Of a stretch of 64,000 nucleotides of DNA, positions 35,326-43,494 are shown piece by piece. Within the stretch, counting starts at the first letter, position 1; every line of letters starts with the position of its first letter. Source of the DNA: Candidatus Uabimicrobium amorphum (GTDB lineage: Bacteria > Planctomycetota > Uabimicrobiia > Uabimicrobiales > Uabimicrobiaceae). Under the pieces are notes generated by a model. The model did not search any database and was not told where the DNA came from. It saw only the letters and a program-made list of their open reading frames with translations. The stretch spans positions 4,526,001 through 4,590,000 of the forward strand of contig NZ_AP019860.1 in NCBI RefSeq assembly GCF_009002475.1, written 5' to 3'. The translations under genes were made by a program, and so were the position numbers.

Positions 35326-36540
35326 CTATCTTATTAGGTTCGCTGCTTCTTGCAAAATTTCATTGGAAGCGGTAATCACACGTGCGTTAAACTGAAAACC
35401 GCGTTGTGCTATGATCATCAAGGCAATTTCTTTAGAGGTATCGACATTACTTGTTTCAAGGTTACCACTCAGTACGGCACCAGCACGCCCCGTAAGACCA
35501 CCTGTAATATTTGCTTCACCAGAGTTACCAGTGGTAGAAAACATATTACCGTTGACTTTTTCCAGTCCTTCGGGATTGGAGAAAGTGGCGATGCCAATTT
35601 GTCCAAGAGCTTGTCGTTCTCCGTTACTGTATTGCCCAATAATTTGCCCTTCGGCGTCAAAACCTATGTCAATAAGAGGACTTGATGAAAAGCCATCGTT
35701 TTGATTGGCGACTATTGTTGTTGCTCCGCTAACTTGGGTAACGCCGTTAAAACTATTTGCATTGCCAAAATCTAAAGTAACGGTTTGCGGGGTGGCAAAA
35801 CCATTGAAGGTGATGCTAAAAGCATTGTCGGCAACACTAGCAAAAGAACCATCTGGATTGAAGGTAAGCCCGGTGATATCTGCGTCGTTGACAACTCCAT
35901 CTCCGTTTGGAAGACTTACTTGCGCGTCCCATTGATCCGCAGCGACATGGGTGAAAGTAATATCTGCAGTGTGGCTGGCTCCCTGTGGATCGACGACGGT
36001 ACTCGATAATGTTACCGTACCCGCGGGAATCGCTACTGTCGGGTCTAAGTTTCCTTGTAGACCTAGTTGTGAAGTGGCAGAAGGAGGAAGTGGTTCCTCT
36101 GTGTTTATGGTAATTGGTTGGTTGTTAACATCAATTACCTTAAAACCACTAATTTGATCCACCAACTGACTATCTTCATCCAAAGCAAAACTACCTACGC
36201 GTGAAAATAGGTTTTGCTCACCGCCATTTAGTACGAAAAAACCTTCGCCTTCTATTGCCAAGTCTAAATTTCTTCCTGTTTGTTCAAAATTTCCCTGGCC
36301 AAAGTTGGCAACAATGGCACCGATATTTGCACCACCGCCTACCTGAACGGGATTTGTCCCACCAGTGATGTTATTTGGGGCAGCGGCCTCTTTTATCGTT
36401 TGTGAAAAATTTTCAACAGCACGAAAAGATCCCGCTTTAAAACCTGGCGTGTTGATGTTTGCCATGTTTCCACCAATAACTTCTAACATCTTTTGGTACG
36501 AAGAGAGTCCCGACACACCCGAAAATAGTGAATTAGTCAT
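35326..36540 (-). CDS. flgE: Flagellar hook protein FlgE
   Basis: The 404-residue hook subunit has LFSGVSGLSSYQKMLEVIGG, NMANINTPGFKAG, AIEGEGFFVLNGG and C-terminal NVDTSKEIALMIIAQRGFQF. The middle (about 140-330) is the variable D1/D2 beta region. It overlaps flgD by 8 nt, as expected for the scaffold-hook pair. Confidence 0.94.
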   Translation of the reverse strand: MTNSLFSGVSGLSSYQKMLEVIGGNMANINTPGFKAGSFRAVENFSQTIKEAAAPNNITGGTNPVQVGGGANIGAIVANFGQGNFEQTGRNLDLAIEGEGFFVLNGGEQNLFSRVGSFALDEDSQLVDQISGFKVIDVNNQPITINTEEPLPPSATSQLGLQGNLDPTVAIPAGTVTLSSTVVDPQGASHTADITFTHVAADQWDAQVSLPNGDGVVNDADITGLTFNPDGSFASVADNAFSITFNGFATPQTVTLDFGNANSFNGVTQVSGATTIVANQNDGFSSSPLIDIGFDAEGQIIGQYSNGERQALGQIGIATFSNPEGLEKVNGNMFSTTGNSGEANITGGLTGRAGAVLSGNLETSNVDTSKEIALMIIAQRGFQFNARVITASNEILQEAANLIR

Positions 36541-36946
36541 TTTCAGCTCCTCCTACACGAATGATTTGTTCTACGGTCACTTCTTGGTCTGCAACATTTA
36601 AATAAAGCTGATTATTTTTTTGCGTTACAGAATTGACTTGCCCTGAAAGGGTTTTGCCATTGGTATCTTTATATTCTATTTCTTTCCCAACCATACTTGC
36701 GGCTTGAAAAAAGCCGAGAGATTGTTTCATTTCTTTTATTTCTGCTGCCATCGCTGAGGTCTGTTCCAACGATTGCATTTGTGAAAGTTGTCCTAGCCAT
36801 TGACTATTGTCCATGGGATCTAGGGGATTTTGGTTTTGTAACTCCACATTTAAAATCTGGAAAAATACATCTTCATTTACTTTTTGTTTTCCTGTGGTGT
36901 TGTTAGTTGTTTGTGTTGGACTAATAGCGGTTAATTCATTGATCAT
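36533..36946 (-). CDS. flgD: Hook assembly scaffold FlgD
   Basis: The 137-residue protein carries FFQILNVELQNQNPLDPMDN and WLGQLSQMQSLEQTSAM, the conserved FlgD N-terminal block, plus a short beta domain with VNSVTQKNNQLYLNV. The C-terminal Tudor/Fn-like domain of longer FlgD proteins is missing. The start at 36946 has AGGAG 7 nt upstream. It caps the growing hook and precedes flgE. Confidence 0.9.
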   Translation of the reverse strand: MINELTAISPTQTTNNTTGKQKVNEDVFFQILNVELQNQNPLDPMDNSQWLGQLSQMQSLEQTSAMAAEIKEMKQSLGFFQAASMVGKEIEYKDTNGKTLSGQVNSVTQKNNQLYLNVADQEVTVEQIIRVGGAEND

Positions 36947-37058
36947 TTGAATTCTCCTAAACAACAAGATGATAACGCTTAAGTATTTGTAGTTACTAAT
37001 GACGATTTTTTTTAATCGTGAGATTTATCGCTGAATTCCAGTTGTTAAGTTGGTCATC

Positions 37059-38441
37059 TCAAATATAGTAACTGACTTTTTTATTGCTGTAGTAAATCTG
37101 GTTAGGATTTACCTCTCGTGCATTTTCTTCTACTTTTGCAGAAAACCGTTGCTGTAAAAAGTGCTGATTGCCACGATGATTTGAGTTTTGAGAAAAACTC
37201 TGCGAAAAATTACGCGAAAATTCGACATCGTGTAACTTGAGTCCTTTTTGTAGAAGATCGCGACGTAGTGATTCTATATTGTTTTTCAACAGCTCCAGTG
37301 TTTCTTGTTGCTCGGAACCTACTTTGAGAAACAAAGTATCTTCTTTCATTGCAATATTTAAGTGTACGTCGTCGTTTTCATCTCCATACTTTAGTTGTAG
37401 GTCTATCTCTTGAGAATCTACAAGATTTACCTGTACGTCGTTTTCTTCTAATAGATTTTCTATCTCAAAAATATTTTGCGGCGAAGACATATCGATAGAC
37501 TCGCTATTTTTTGTTCTATTCTCCGCATTTCGCGATAGATAAAATGTTTCCATGCGTTCTTGTGTGATTTTATCTTCGATTTTTTCAGAGCCGTGCATGT
37601 AAACGGAGGATCTAGGTGATAGCTCTTTGACAACTGTCTTGTTATGAGTCGCTGATTGTTCACACGTCGTTTCGTCGGTTACTTCTTGTATTTCCTCAAC
37701 ATTTGTCTCAACATCTACCTCAGCATTTGTCTCGACATTTGCTGCTTGTATTGCTCGTATGTTTGTTTCTCGTATTGCTTCAATATTGGTTCTTTGTTGT
37801 GCTTCCATATTTGCTTTTTGTGCCATTTCGATGGGCATCTCTTGCATCGTTTCGTGCGGTTTCTCAATGTTGTGTTTTGTGTCAATCGTTATTTTATGTG
37901 CTTCTTCAAGTCGACTATATGATGTTTGCTGTTCTAGTTTTGTAGATAGATTTATTTTGTTGAAAAACACTTTCTCTTGCGAAGGTACCGTCAAATTTTT
38001 ATCTGTAGGCTCTGTGTCGGACATCAATTGCGAAACAATTTTTGGATGACTTGCGAGGTCTTGTGCCGCGAAGCTTTCCATGGGAAAGTTTTGGTCATTT
38101 TCACACAGCACTTCTGTTTTCGCTTGAAGTACATCAAAATGCTGTTCAATAACTTGTTCGTTATTTGATAGCTCCTGAGATACACCAGGCCAAAAATCTT
38201 TTTGCAATGGAATTTGTTTTATTTCAGACACCAGAGAACAAAACGCTGCTTCATCACTTGGTGTATCCTGTAACTCATGGTGGTTTTCCAGTTGCGATTT
38301 TATGTCTTGCAACCATGTCACAACGCTTTTTTTACCTTCTTGCCATTGAGGACAACAACACATTTCACTAGCAAATATATCGGCAAATTCATCCGCGGAA
38401 GACGATGTTTCCTCTTTGGATGTTGCGCATTGTTGGGTCAT
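37059..38441 (-). CDS. fliK: Hook-length control protein FliK-like
   Basis: About 460 residues, of which the first 330 are polar and low in conservation (repeated ETNIRAIQAANVETN-type segments). The C-terminal part (about 345-430) matches the Flg_hook domain: DVHLNIAMKEDTLFLKVGSEQ, LLKNNIESLRRDLLQKGLKLHDV, which switches export specificity when hook length is reached. Being just upstream of flgD and flgE supports FliK. The start is uncertain: ATG 38441 is used, but a TTG at about 38465, nearer an AGG, is possible. Confidence 0.75.
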   Translation of the reverse strand: MTQQCATSKEETSSSADEFADIFASEMCCCPQWQEGKKSVVTWLQDIKSQLENHHELQDTPSDEAAFCSLVSEIKQIPLQKDFWPGVSQELSNNEQVIEQHFDVLQAKTEVLCENDQNFPMESFAAQDLASHPKIVSQLMSDTEPTDKNLTVPSQEKVFFNKINLSTKLEQQTSYSRLEEAHKITIDTKHNIEKPHETMQEMPIEMAQKANMEAQQRTNIEAIRETNIRAIQAANVETNAEVDVETNVEEIQEVTDETTCEQSATHNKTVVKELSPRSSVYMHGSEKIEDKITQERMETFYLSRNAENRTKNSESIDMSSPQNIFEIENLLEENDVQVNLVDSQEIDLQLKYGDENDDVHLNIAMKEDTLFLKVGSEQQETLELLKNNIESLRRDLLQKGLKLHDVEFSRNFSQSFSQNSNHRGNQHFLQQRFSAKVEENAREVNPNQIYYSNKKVSYYI

Positions 38442-38678
38442 TTGTAAAATATTTGCTATTTTCAAAACGTTTCTACCTAAAAAAATATAGAGACTCCTGG
38501 GAGTCCCTATTACCAATTTTTCAATTTAAAAAATATGTTCGCGAAACACTATTTCAAAAAGATTGCCAAAATTTAAATAAAACGTTATTTTTTTTTAAAA
38601 GTATCTATGTTAAAATTGTAGAAACGTTAGTAAAATAGATCATTACAAAGAAAAATAGAAAAAAAATACTATTTATAC
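38442..38678. other. Divergent control region between fliK and flgM
   Basis: The region holds a compact dyad GACTCCTGGGAGTC (about 38490-38506) that on the minus strand is followed by TATATTTTTTTAGG, like an attenuator before fliK. A sequence at 38553-38568 reads TGGC-N7-TTGAA on the minus strand, a sigma-54-like site with one mismatch in the critical GC. It could be the promoter of the flg operon. Confidence 0.4.
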
Positions 38679-38705
38679 TAAAGTTGTAAAGAAAGTGTCC
38701 GATAA
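38679..38705 (+). promoter_or_regulatory. Sigma-28 promoter of flgM
   Basis: TAAAGTTG (38679-38686), 11-nt spacer, TCCGATAA (38698-38705): 14 of 16 matches to the FliA consensus. It lies 122 nt before the flgM start. Confidence 0.8.
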
Positions 38706-38827
38706 GATACTTATACTGGTCTACCAGATTTGATAGTCATGGGTAGGTTATTTGGAAAAAATTTGTGTGCTCGAAGCCGTAAGATACTTTATTTAAAAAG
38801 GCTGGGCATAATTTTATGGGGAAAGAA

Positions 38828-39103
38828 ATGGAAATTAATCGTGTAGGTGGTCCTCAATACATAAAGCGAACCCAGAACGACGTTTCTCCAAAAACAACAT
38901 CCCAAAAAACAGATTCCTTTTCTGTAAACACAGCGCAGAAGCAACATATGGATACGGAAATTCAACGCTTAAAGGAAGTTATGAAGGCGGATGGTGGAAT
39001 TCGCCCGGAGAAAATTCAACAAGCAAAAGAGATGCTTGAGTCTGGTATTTCGCCACAAATGGATAAAAAATCAGCACAAAATATTTTAAAAGGTGGTCTC
39101 TAG
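38828..39103 (+). CDS. flgM: Anti-sigma-28 factor FlgM
   Basis: The 91-residue protein starts MEINRVGGPQYIKR and has the FlgM C-terminal helices IQRLKEVMKADGGIRPEKIQ, AKEMLESGISPQMDKKSAQN. FlgM holds FliA inactive until the hook is complete and it is exported. The sigma-28 promoter in front gives the usual negative feedback. ATG 38828 is used (after GGGGAAAG); ATG 38816 would add four residues. The N-terminal half is polar and probably disordered, as in other FlgM proteins. Confidence 0.85.
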   Translation: MEINRVGGPQYIKRTQNDVSPKTTSQKTDSFSVNTAQKQHMDTEIQRLKEVMKADGGIRPEKIQQAKEMLESGISPQMDKKSAQNILKGGL

Positions 39104-39198
39104 GGGTGGCAAAATGACCCACCTATAGAGATCGTCCTCTTGAAAAGCTAAATTTTAGCCATATTTCGCAGTATGGCTATCTGCGGCAAAATGCCGCA
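39097..39198. other. Three consecutive hairpins after flgM
   Basis: Hairpin 1 (39097-39131) pairs TCTCTA/TAGAGA and GGTGG/CCACC and overlaps the flgM stop. Hairpin 2 (39156-39179) has arms TAGCCATA/TATGGCTA. Hairpin 3 (39182-39198) is TGCGGC-AAAAT-GCCGCA. None has a T-run, so simple termination is not obvious; an RNA-protection or small-RNA role is possible. Confidence 0.5.
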
Positions 39199-39370
39199 CT
39201 TGGTAATATTTCACATAGTAAATATGCCACACACCTTCCAAAATCAATATAGATTTGTCATAAATTTTTGACAAATTGTACAGTCTATTGCTATTGACTA
39301 AATAGCACTACTGTAGTTATTCTTCAGCATGTAGACGCTTCCTACAAAAAAACCTTCACTTTTTCTATTT

Positions 39371-39386
39371 GGCTTCATTCTTGCAT
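39371..39386 (+). promoter_or_regulatory. Sigma-54 promoter of the fliP operon
   Basis: TGGCTTCATTCTTGCA has the -24 GG and -12 GC at the proper spacing of the consensus TGGCACG-N4-TTGCW, 58 nt before the fliP start. Confidence 0.65.
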
Positions 39387-39444
39387 GTATCCTCGATATG
39401 CAGTTAATTATTCGGCTTGTAAACGAATCATTCAGGGGGATACT

Positions 39445-40179
39445 ATGGCACATAAGAAATTTTTATTTATTTTTTTCTTAGTGTTTTTGTCTTGTGCATA
39501 TGCTGATAATCAGCAGTTAAATGTCAAGCTTGACTTACCGAAAAATACAGGTGAGTGGGCACCAGTGCTAAAAATACTTATTTTTATGACGCTGTTGTCT
39601 TTTATTCCCGCGATTCTTTTAACAATGACTTCATTTACACGCATTCTCATTGTTTTATCATTCACACGGCAAGCTTTTGGAGTTCAAAGTCTTCCTCCAA
39701 ATCAAATTTTGATAGGTTTAGCAATATTCCTAACTATTTTCGTGATGACTCCGGTGTGGAATGGTATATACCAAAATAGCTATCTTCCTTATCAAAAAGA
39801 AGAGATCAATACTCAAGAAGCTTTGTCTCGTTCGCTGCAGGAATTACGTACTTTTATGCTTAAACACGTCCGCGAAAAAGATCTGGCACTGATGATTTTT
39901 CTCAGTAAGAGTGAGCCACCAAAAACGGTAAACGATATTCCAATATCTATTGTAATTCCTGCTTTTGTTATTAGTGAACTTACAATAGCTTTTCAGATGG
40001 GATTACTTATTTTGATACCGTTTTTTATTATAGATATTCTTGTCGCGAGTACACTTCTCGCTATGGGTATGATGATGTTACCACCAACTGTCATTGCGAT
40101 TCCCTTTAAGGTGATGCTATTTATTATGGTAGATGGGTGGCATTTAGTTGCAAAAACTCTGGTGGTAAGTTTTGGTTAG
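39445..40179 (+). CDS. fliP: Flagellar export gate protein FliP
   Basis: The 244-residue inner-membrane protein has a cleavable signal (MAHKKFLFIFFLVFLSCAYA), then the FliP signatures SFTRILIVLSFTRQAFGVQSLPPNQILIGLA (cited in part), IVIPAFVISELTIAFQMGL and MMMLPPTVIAIPFK. It forms the export channel with FliQ and FliR. The start was set at 39445 after AGGGGG. A sigma-54-type promoter lies just upstream. Confidence 0.95.
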   Translation: MAHKKFLFIFFLVFLSCAYADNQQLNVKLDLPKNTGEWAPVLKILIFMTLLSFIPAILLTMTSFTRILIVLSFTRQAFGVQSLPPNQILIGLAIFLTIFVMTPVWNGIYQNSYLPYQKEEINTQEALSRSLQELRTFMLKHVREKDLALMIFLSKSEPPKTVNDIPISIVIPAFVISELTIAFQMGLLILIPFFIIDILVASTLLAMGMMMLPPTVIAIPFKVMLFIMVDGWHLVAKTLVVSFG

Positions 40180-40187
40180 GAAAAGTA

Positions 40188-40463
40188 ATGTCGCAAGCAA
40201 TGATTTTAGAAATTATGCAGCAAGTCTTTTATACAACTGCAATGTTGGTATCTCCCATTTTAATTAGCGCTGCATTGGTGGGAGTGGTGGTGAGTATTGT
40301 ACAGGCAGTTACAAGTATCCAAGAACAGACATTGGTTTTTATCCCCAAGATGTTTACGGTGATGCTTATTATCTTTATCGCTTTTCCGTGGATGATGAGG
40401 ACATTAATTTTTCTGGTGAATGTTTTTTTTCAATATATGTTGGTTGTTGCTAAACAGCAGTGA
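40188..40463 (+). CDS. fliQ: Flagellar export gate protein FliQ
   Basis: The 91-residue protein has two membrane helices and the FliQ core VVSIVQAVTSIQEQTLVFIPK. The start at 40188 follows AGGAAAA, 8 nt after the fliP stop. FliR is not next but 7 kb downstream, on the far side of the regulatory genes and the IS element. Confidence 0.95.
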   Translation: MSQAMILEIMQQVFYTTAMLVSPILISAALVGVVVSIVQAVTSIQEQTLVFIPKMFTVMLIIFIAFPWMMRTLIFLVNVFFQYMLVVAKQQ

Positions 40464-40498
40464 TATTGAACAGTATGTATGACTGTTTGGAGATGGTG

Positions 40499-41113
40499 AT
40501 GGGATCAAAAGAAGAATCGACGAATAAAAAATCGAATACTATAGGGATTATCGTTTTTATTATTTTGTTTGTGCAGTTTGTCATTATTATGCGCTTGATG
40601 AGTACCGACACAGATAAACCAAAAATTGACATTATTTCCGACTGGGAAGACATTGCCAAAAAATCTTTTGATCGAGGAGAATACAAGGACGCGATTTATT
40701 ATTTGGAGAAGGTTTTAGCAAATACTCCAACTAATTACCCACGTTACTATCGAACCAAAAAAAAATTAGTATCCTTGTACGAGCTTTCTCCACGTACGCC
40801 CCAGAAAAAGTTAAGTACGGCAGCACCTGAAGTACTCAAATTTGACTCTTCTGAGGATTACGAATTGCACGAGCTGGTGAAAATCGCCGATCATCGATAT
40901 AAAAATGGACAGTATAAAGAGGCACGTAAACTATATTACAAAATTATGGCAAGGATCGATGACGATAAGGATTCTAAAAAAAAAGCGACTTTACAACTTG
41001 CCGATTTACGTGTGATGAAATGTAGTCTTATATTAAAACTACGGAAAAAAAAAGTAGAAGACCAAATCATGCAGGAATCTTTAAAATTAATACAAAGAAT
41101 TACGGAGGATTAA
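40499..41113 (+). CDS. Membrane-anchored TPR-like protein of the fliP operon
   Basis: A 204-residue protein with one N-terminal membrane helix (IGIIVFIILFVQFVIIMRLM, about 12-33) and two helical repeat segments (AKKSFDRGEYKDAIYYLEKVL and ADHRYKNGQYKEARKLYYKI) of TPR type. It faces the cytoplasm or periplasm by its single anchor. I know no flagellar protein of this form. Because it lies between fliQ and fliS it may be a lineage-specific export or assembly component. ATG 40499 was chosen because GGAG precedes it. Confidence 0.75.
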   Translation: MGSKEESTNKKSNTIGIIVFIILFVQFVIIMRLMSTDTDKPKIDIISDWEDIAKKSFDRGEYKDAIYYLEKVLANTPTNYPRYYRTKKKLVSLYELSPRTPQKKLSTAAPEVLKFDSSEDYELHELVKIADHRYKNGQYKEARKLYYKIMARIDDDKDSKKKATLQLADLRVMKCSLILKLRKKKVEDQIMQESLKLIQRITED

Positions 41114-41114
41114 C

Positions 41115-41480
41115 ATGTACAGTGGCATCAATCAATATAAAAAGATTATTGTAAATACTTCCTCTCCAGTGGAAAACATTATCTTGTTGTACAAGAAGAG
41201 TATACAGTCTTTGATATTAGCAGAACAAAAATTAATAAATGAAGATTATAGTGCTAAAGGTCAAGCAATTTTGAAAACCATTGATATTATCAATTTGCTC
41301 AATAGTAATCTCGATTTTTCTCAAGGTGACGTTGCAAAAAGGTTGCATGAAGCGTATGAAATTATTCTTGCGCATTTAACGAAGGCAAATACCCATAACG
41401 ATTTAGATAGTTTACGTAACGCCCAAAAGTGGTTGAAAGATTTGCTGGAAACTTGGCAACAAATTGCAAGGATGGTCTAA
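41115..41480 (+). CDS. fliS: Flagellin chaperone FliS
   Basis: The 121-residue helical protein has the FliS pattern: MYSGINQYKKIIVNTSSPVE, IILLYKKSIQSLILAEQKL, GQAILKTIDIINLLNSNLDF. FliS binds the flagellin C-terminus and prevents early polymerisation. Its gene begins 1 nt after the TPR gene and its stop shares a base with the next start. Confidence 0.92.
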   Translation: MYSGINQYKKIIVNTSSPVENIILLYKKSIQSLILAEQKLINEDYSAKGQAILKTIDIINLLNSNLDFSQGDVAKRLHEAYEIILAHLTKANTHNDLDSLRNAQKWLKDLLETWQQIARMV

Positions 41481-41821
41481 TGTGCGAAGAAATAAAAGAC
41501 TATGAAAGTCTTTTACAAGCATCTGAGTCTTTGTGGCAGGCAGTAAAGGCAAATCAAAACGAAGATGTCGCCTCACTGTTAACAACTAAGGTTAAAATAC
41601 AACAAGATATTCAGGAAAAATATGCTGATTCTCCCACGGATAATGAGGAAGTTATTGCTATTATAAAAAGAATTGTAAATATCGATAAAGAAACGATTAC
41701 CCAAGCACAATTATCACAAAGAAGTATCATTGACAACCTGAAGATGTTACTTGAAGTAAAAAAAGCACGTTATGGTTATTTTATGAAAACAAGTGGTTCC
41801 ACATTAGATAAGAGTGTGTAA
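41480..41821 (+). CDS. fliT: FliT-like flagellar chaperone
   Basis: The 113-residue helical protein (YESLLQASESLWQAVKANQN, VIAIIKRIVNIDKETITQAQ) overlaps the fliS stop by TAATG, which is the usual place for fliT. FliT is a chaperone for FliD. The sequence itself is only generically helical, so position carries the call. Confidence 0.55.
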   Translation: MCEEIKDYESLLQASESLWQAVKANQNEDVASLLTTKVKIQQDIQEKYADSPTDNEEVIAIIKRIVNIDKETITQAQLSQRSIIDNLKMLLEVKKARYGYFMKTSGSTLDKSV

Positions 41822-42268
41822 ATGTTAAAATATTTACTTCTTGTAATGCTATTGTGCTCTGTGATTGTAAGTCAAGCAGACGATACTTTAGATCTCGATT
41901 ACCAAAAATATCTTACAAAAAAAGCAGAGCCAATAAAATTTCCTACGGCAACTTATGTCGTTTCGGTAATTAGTGTTATCTTCATTATTTTTATTGTTGT
42001 CATAACGTTTGTTAAAAAGTTATGGTTCCCTCATGGTAAACTCCCTGAGGGAAAACGTCTCGTTCTAAGGGAGACAATCTATCTCGGAAATAAAACGTTT
42101 CTTCATGCCGTACAGATAAAAGATAAGTTGATGATTATAGGGGTGAGCCCTCACAATATTAGCAATGTTACCGAACTCAACATTGACGAATCTGAAGAAA
42201 GTTCCGCCCAAAAAAAATCATTTGTAACGGTTCTTGAGGAAACAATGAAGAATTCAAGAAAATCTTAG
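41822..42268 (+). CDS. fliO: Flagellar export accessory protein FliO
   Basis: The 148-residue protein has a signal-like N-terminus, one central membrane helix (VVSVISVIFIIFIVVITFVK, about 46-65) and the FliO cytoplasmic motif LPEGKRLVLRETIYLGNKTFLHAVQ (cited in part) with LMIIGVSPHNI. FliO assists FliP assembly. It follows the fliT-like gene directly (stop and start adjacent), an unusual place compared with the common fliN-fliO-fliP order. Confidence 0.85.
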   Translation: MLKYLLLVMLLCSVIVSQADDTLDLDYQKYLTKKAEPIKFPTATYVVSVISVIFIIFIVVITFVKKLWFPHGKLPEGKRLVLRETIYLGNKTFLHAVQIKDKLMIIGVSPHNISNVTELNIDESEESSAQKKSFVTVLEETMKNSRKS

Positions 42269-42297
42269 TTATTTTAAATATTGTTGTGGACTCTTGT

Positions 42298-43494
42298 CTA
42301 TGTCTTTGACTGCTTCAATGAACAATAAATACGTTGACCTCGACCAATAAGTTTATATACGTCGTTACGGCGAATTTGTAAAAGATCTATTTCTGCGGTG
42401 GCAAATGAGAAAAAATCATCGAGATTTTTTTCAATATAATCGATGAGTTTGCTCGCAAAACTTACTACAGCCTGCTCTTTATTTTCCGGAGTACTGTAAA
42501 ATGTGTTGCGAATGGCAAAAACTAAATTTTGTGGTAAATGCCATTCGCTTGCTATTTTTTTTGTCACTTGCTCAAAGTAACTATCATAGATGTTTTGTAA
42601 AACCGTAACTGTTGGAAAATAGTCGCCTTGCTTTTTGTATATTTTGCGACAAATAGACAGTAGTACGGCTTTATGAATATCGTGCAATAAGCCTCCCGCA
42701 AAAACAACTCCATCGTCCACACCTAATTCCTTCGCAATCGATGAACTTAAGTGCGCGCAAGACATACTGTGGTTCCATAGGTCTCTGGCGAGCAAATCTA
42801 TTTTATTCCCCTTTATTACGGTACACGCTAGCGTTAAACTCATGATCATGCTACGTAACCGCTTTCTCCCTAAGCGTACAATGGCAGATTGTACGGTTTC
42901 TACAGGCCAATTTCCCGCAAAACTAATGGAGTTTGCTGTTTTCAAAAGAACGGTAGTGATGGTTACATCGTCTTTGATTGTTTTTTCTAACTCATTGAGA
43001 TTACTATTTGGATTTGCACTGAGATCCATTAAGCGAAGTGCCGTTGCTGGCAGCAACGGTAAATCAATTTTGTTTTTTAAATTTTTCTGCAAATAATCTA
43101 GGAATTGTAAATCACGCTTGTCGAGAATTTTTCTGTTTAACTTCGGCGCGACGCAGAATATATCTGATAAATTTTCTTTGACGGTATAAAGTAAATTGAG
43201 ACCCACCGAGCGAAAAATAGTTTGTATTTTTGAGTTCAAATGAATACAAAAACACTGCGCTGTTTGGCTAATTTTTTCCGCCGTATCGATTAAGAAAGAC
43301 ATCCCTCCATGATTGATGTACTTTACATTCGCAAAATCTAAAATGAAATAGTGGATATTTTCCGCTACTTGTAAAGGGGAGATTTTATTGATATTTGCAT
43401 TATCTAAACTTCCACTGATTTTTACAATACATGCACTTTGTTGTTTTACTTTTCTGTTTTCTATATCCAATGTGAGCATTTGATTTTCCACCAT
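42298..43494 (-). CDS. STAS-HDOD signalling protein
   Basis: Residues about 1-120 form a STAS domain (FILDFANVKYINHGGMSFLID, an anti-anti-sigma fold). Residues about 140-345 form an HDOD domain (LPLLPATALRLMDL, RLGRKRLRSMIMSLTL, GGLLHDIHKAVL). HDOD proteins lack the HD phosphohydrolase metal pair and act as regulators of signalling and motility. It is the last of three minus-strand genes with nearly contiguous ends, a receiver-kinase and an HDOD protein, suggesting one pathway. Confidence 0.85.
   Translation of the reverse strand: MVENQMLTLDIENRKVKQQSACIVKISGSLDNANINKISPLQVAENIHYFILDFANVKYINHGGMSFLIDTAEKISQTAQCFCIHLNSKIQTIFRSVGLNLLYTVKENLSDIFCVAPKLNRKILDKRDLQFLDYLQKNLKNKIDLPLLPATALRLMDLSANPNSNLNELEKTIKDDVTITTVLLKTANSISFAGNWPVETVQSAIVRLGRKRLRSMIMSLTLACTVIKGNKIDLLARDLWNHSMSCAHLSSSIAKELGVDDGVVFAGGLLHDIHKAVLLSICRKIYKKQGDYFPTVTVLQNIYDSYFEQVTKKIASEWHLPQNLVFAIRNTFYSTPENKEQAVVSFASKLIDYIEKNLDDFFSFATAEIDLLQIRRNDVYKLIGRGQRIYCSLKQSKT

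Noticed and set aside
38553..38568. Sigma-54-like TGGC-N7-TTGAA on the minus strand before fliK
   Set aside because: The critical -12 GC is GA, so I mention it only as a weak candidate and do not call it as a promoter.
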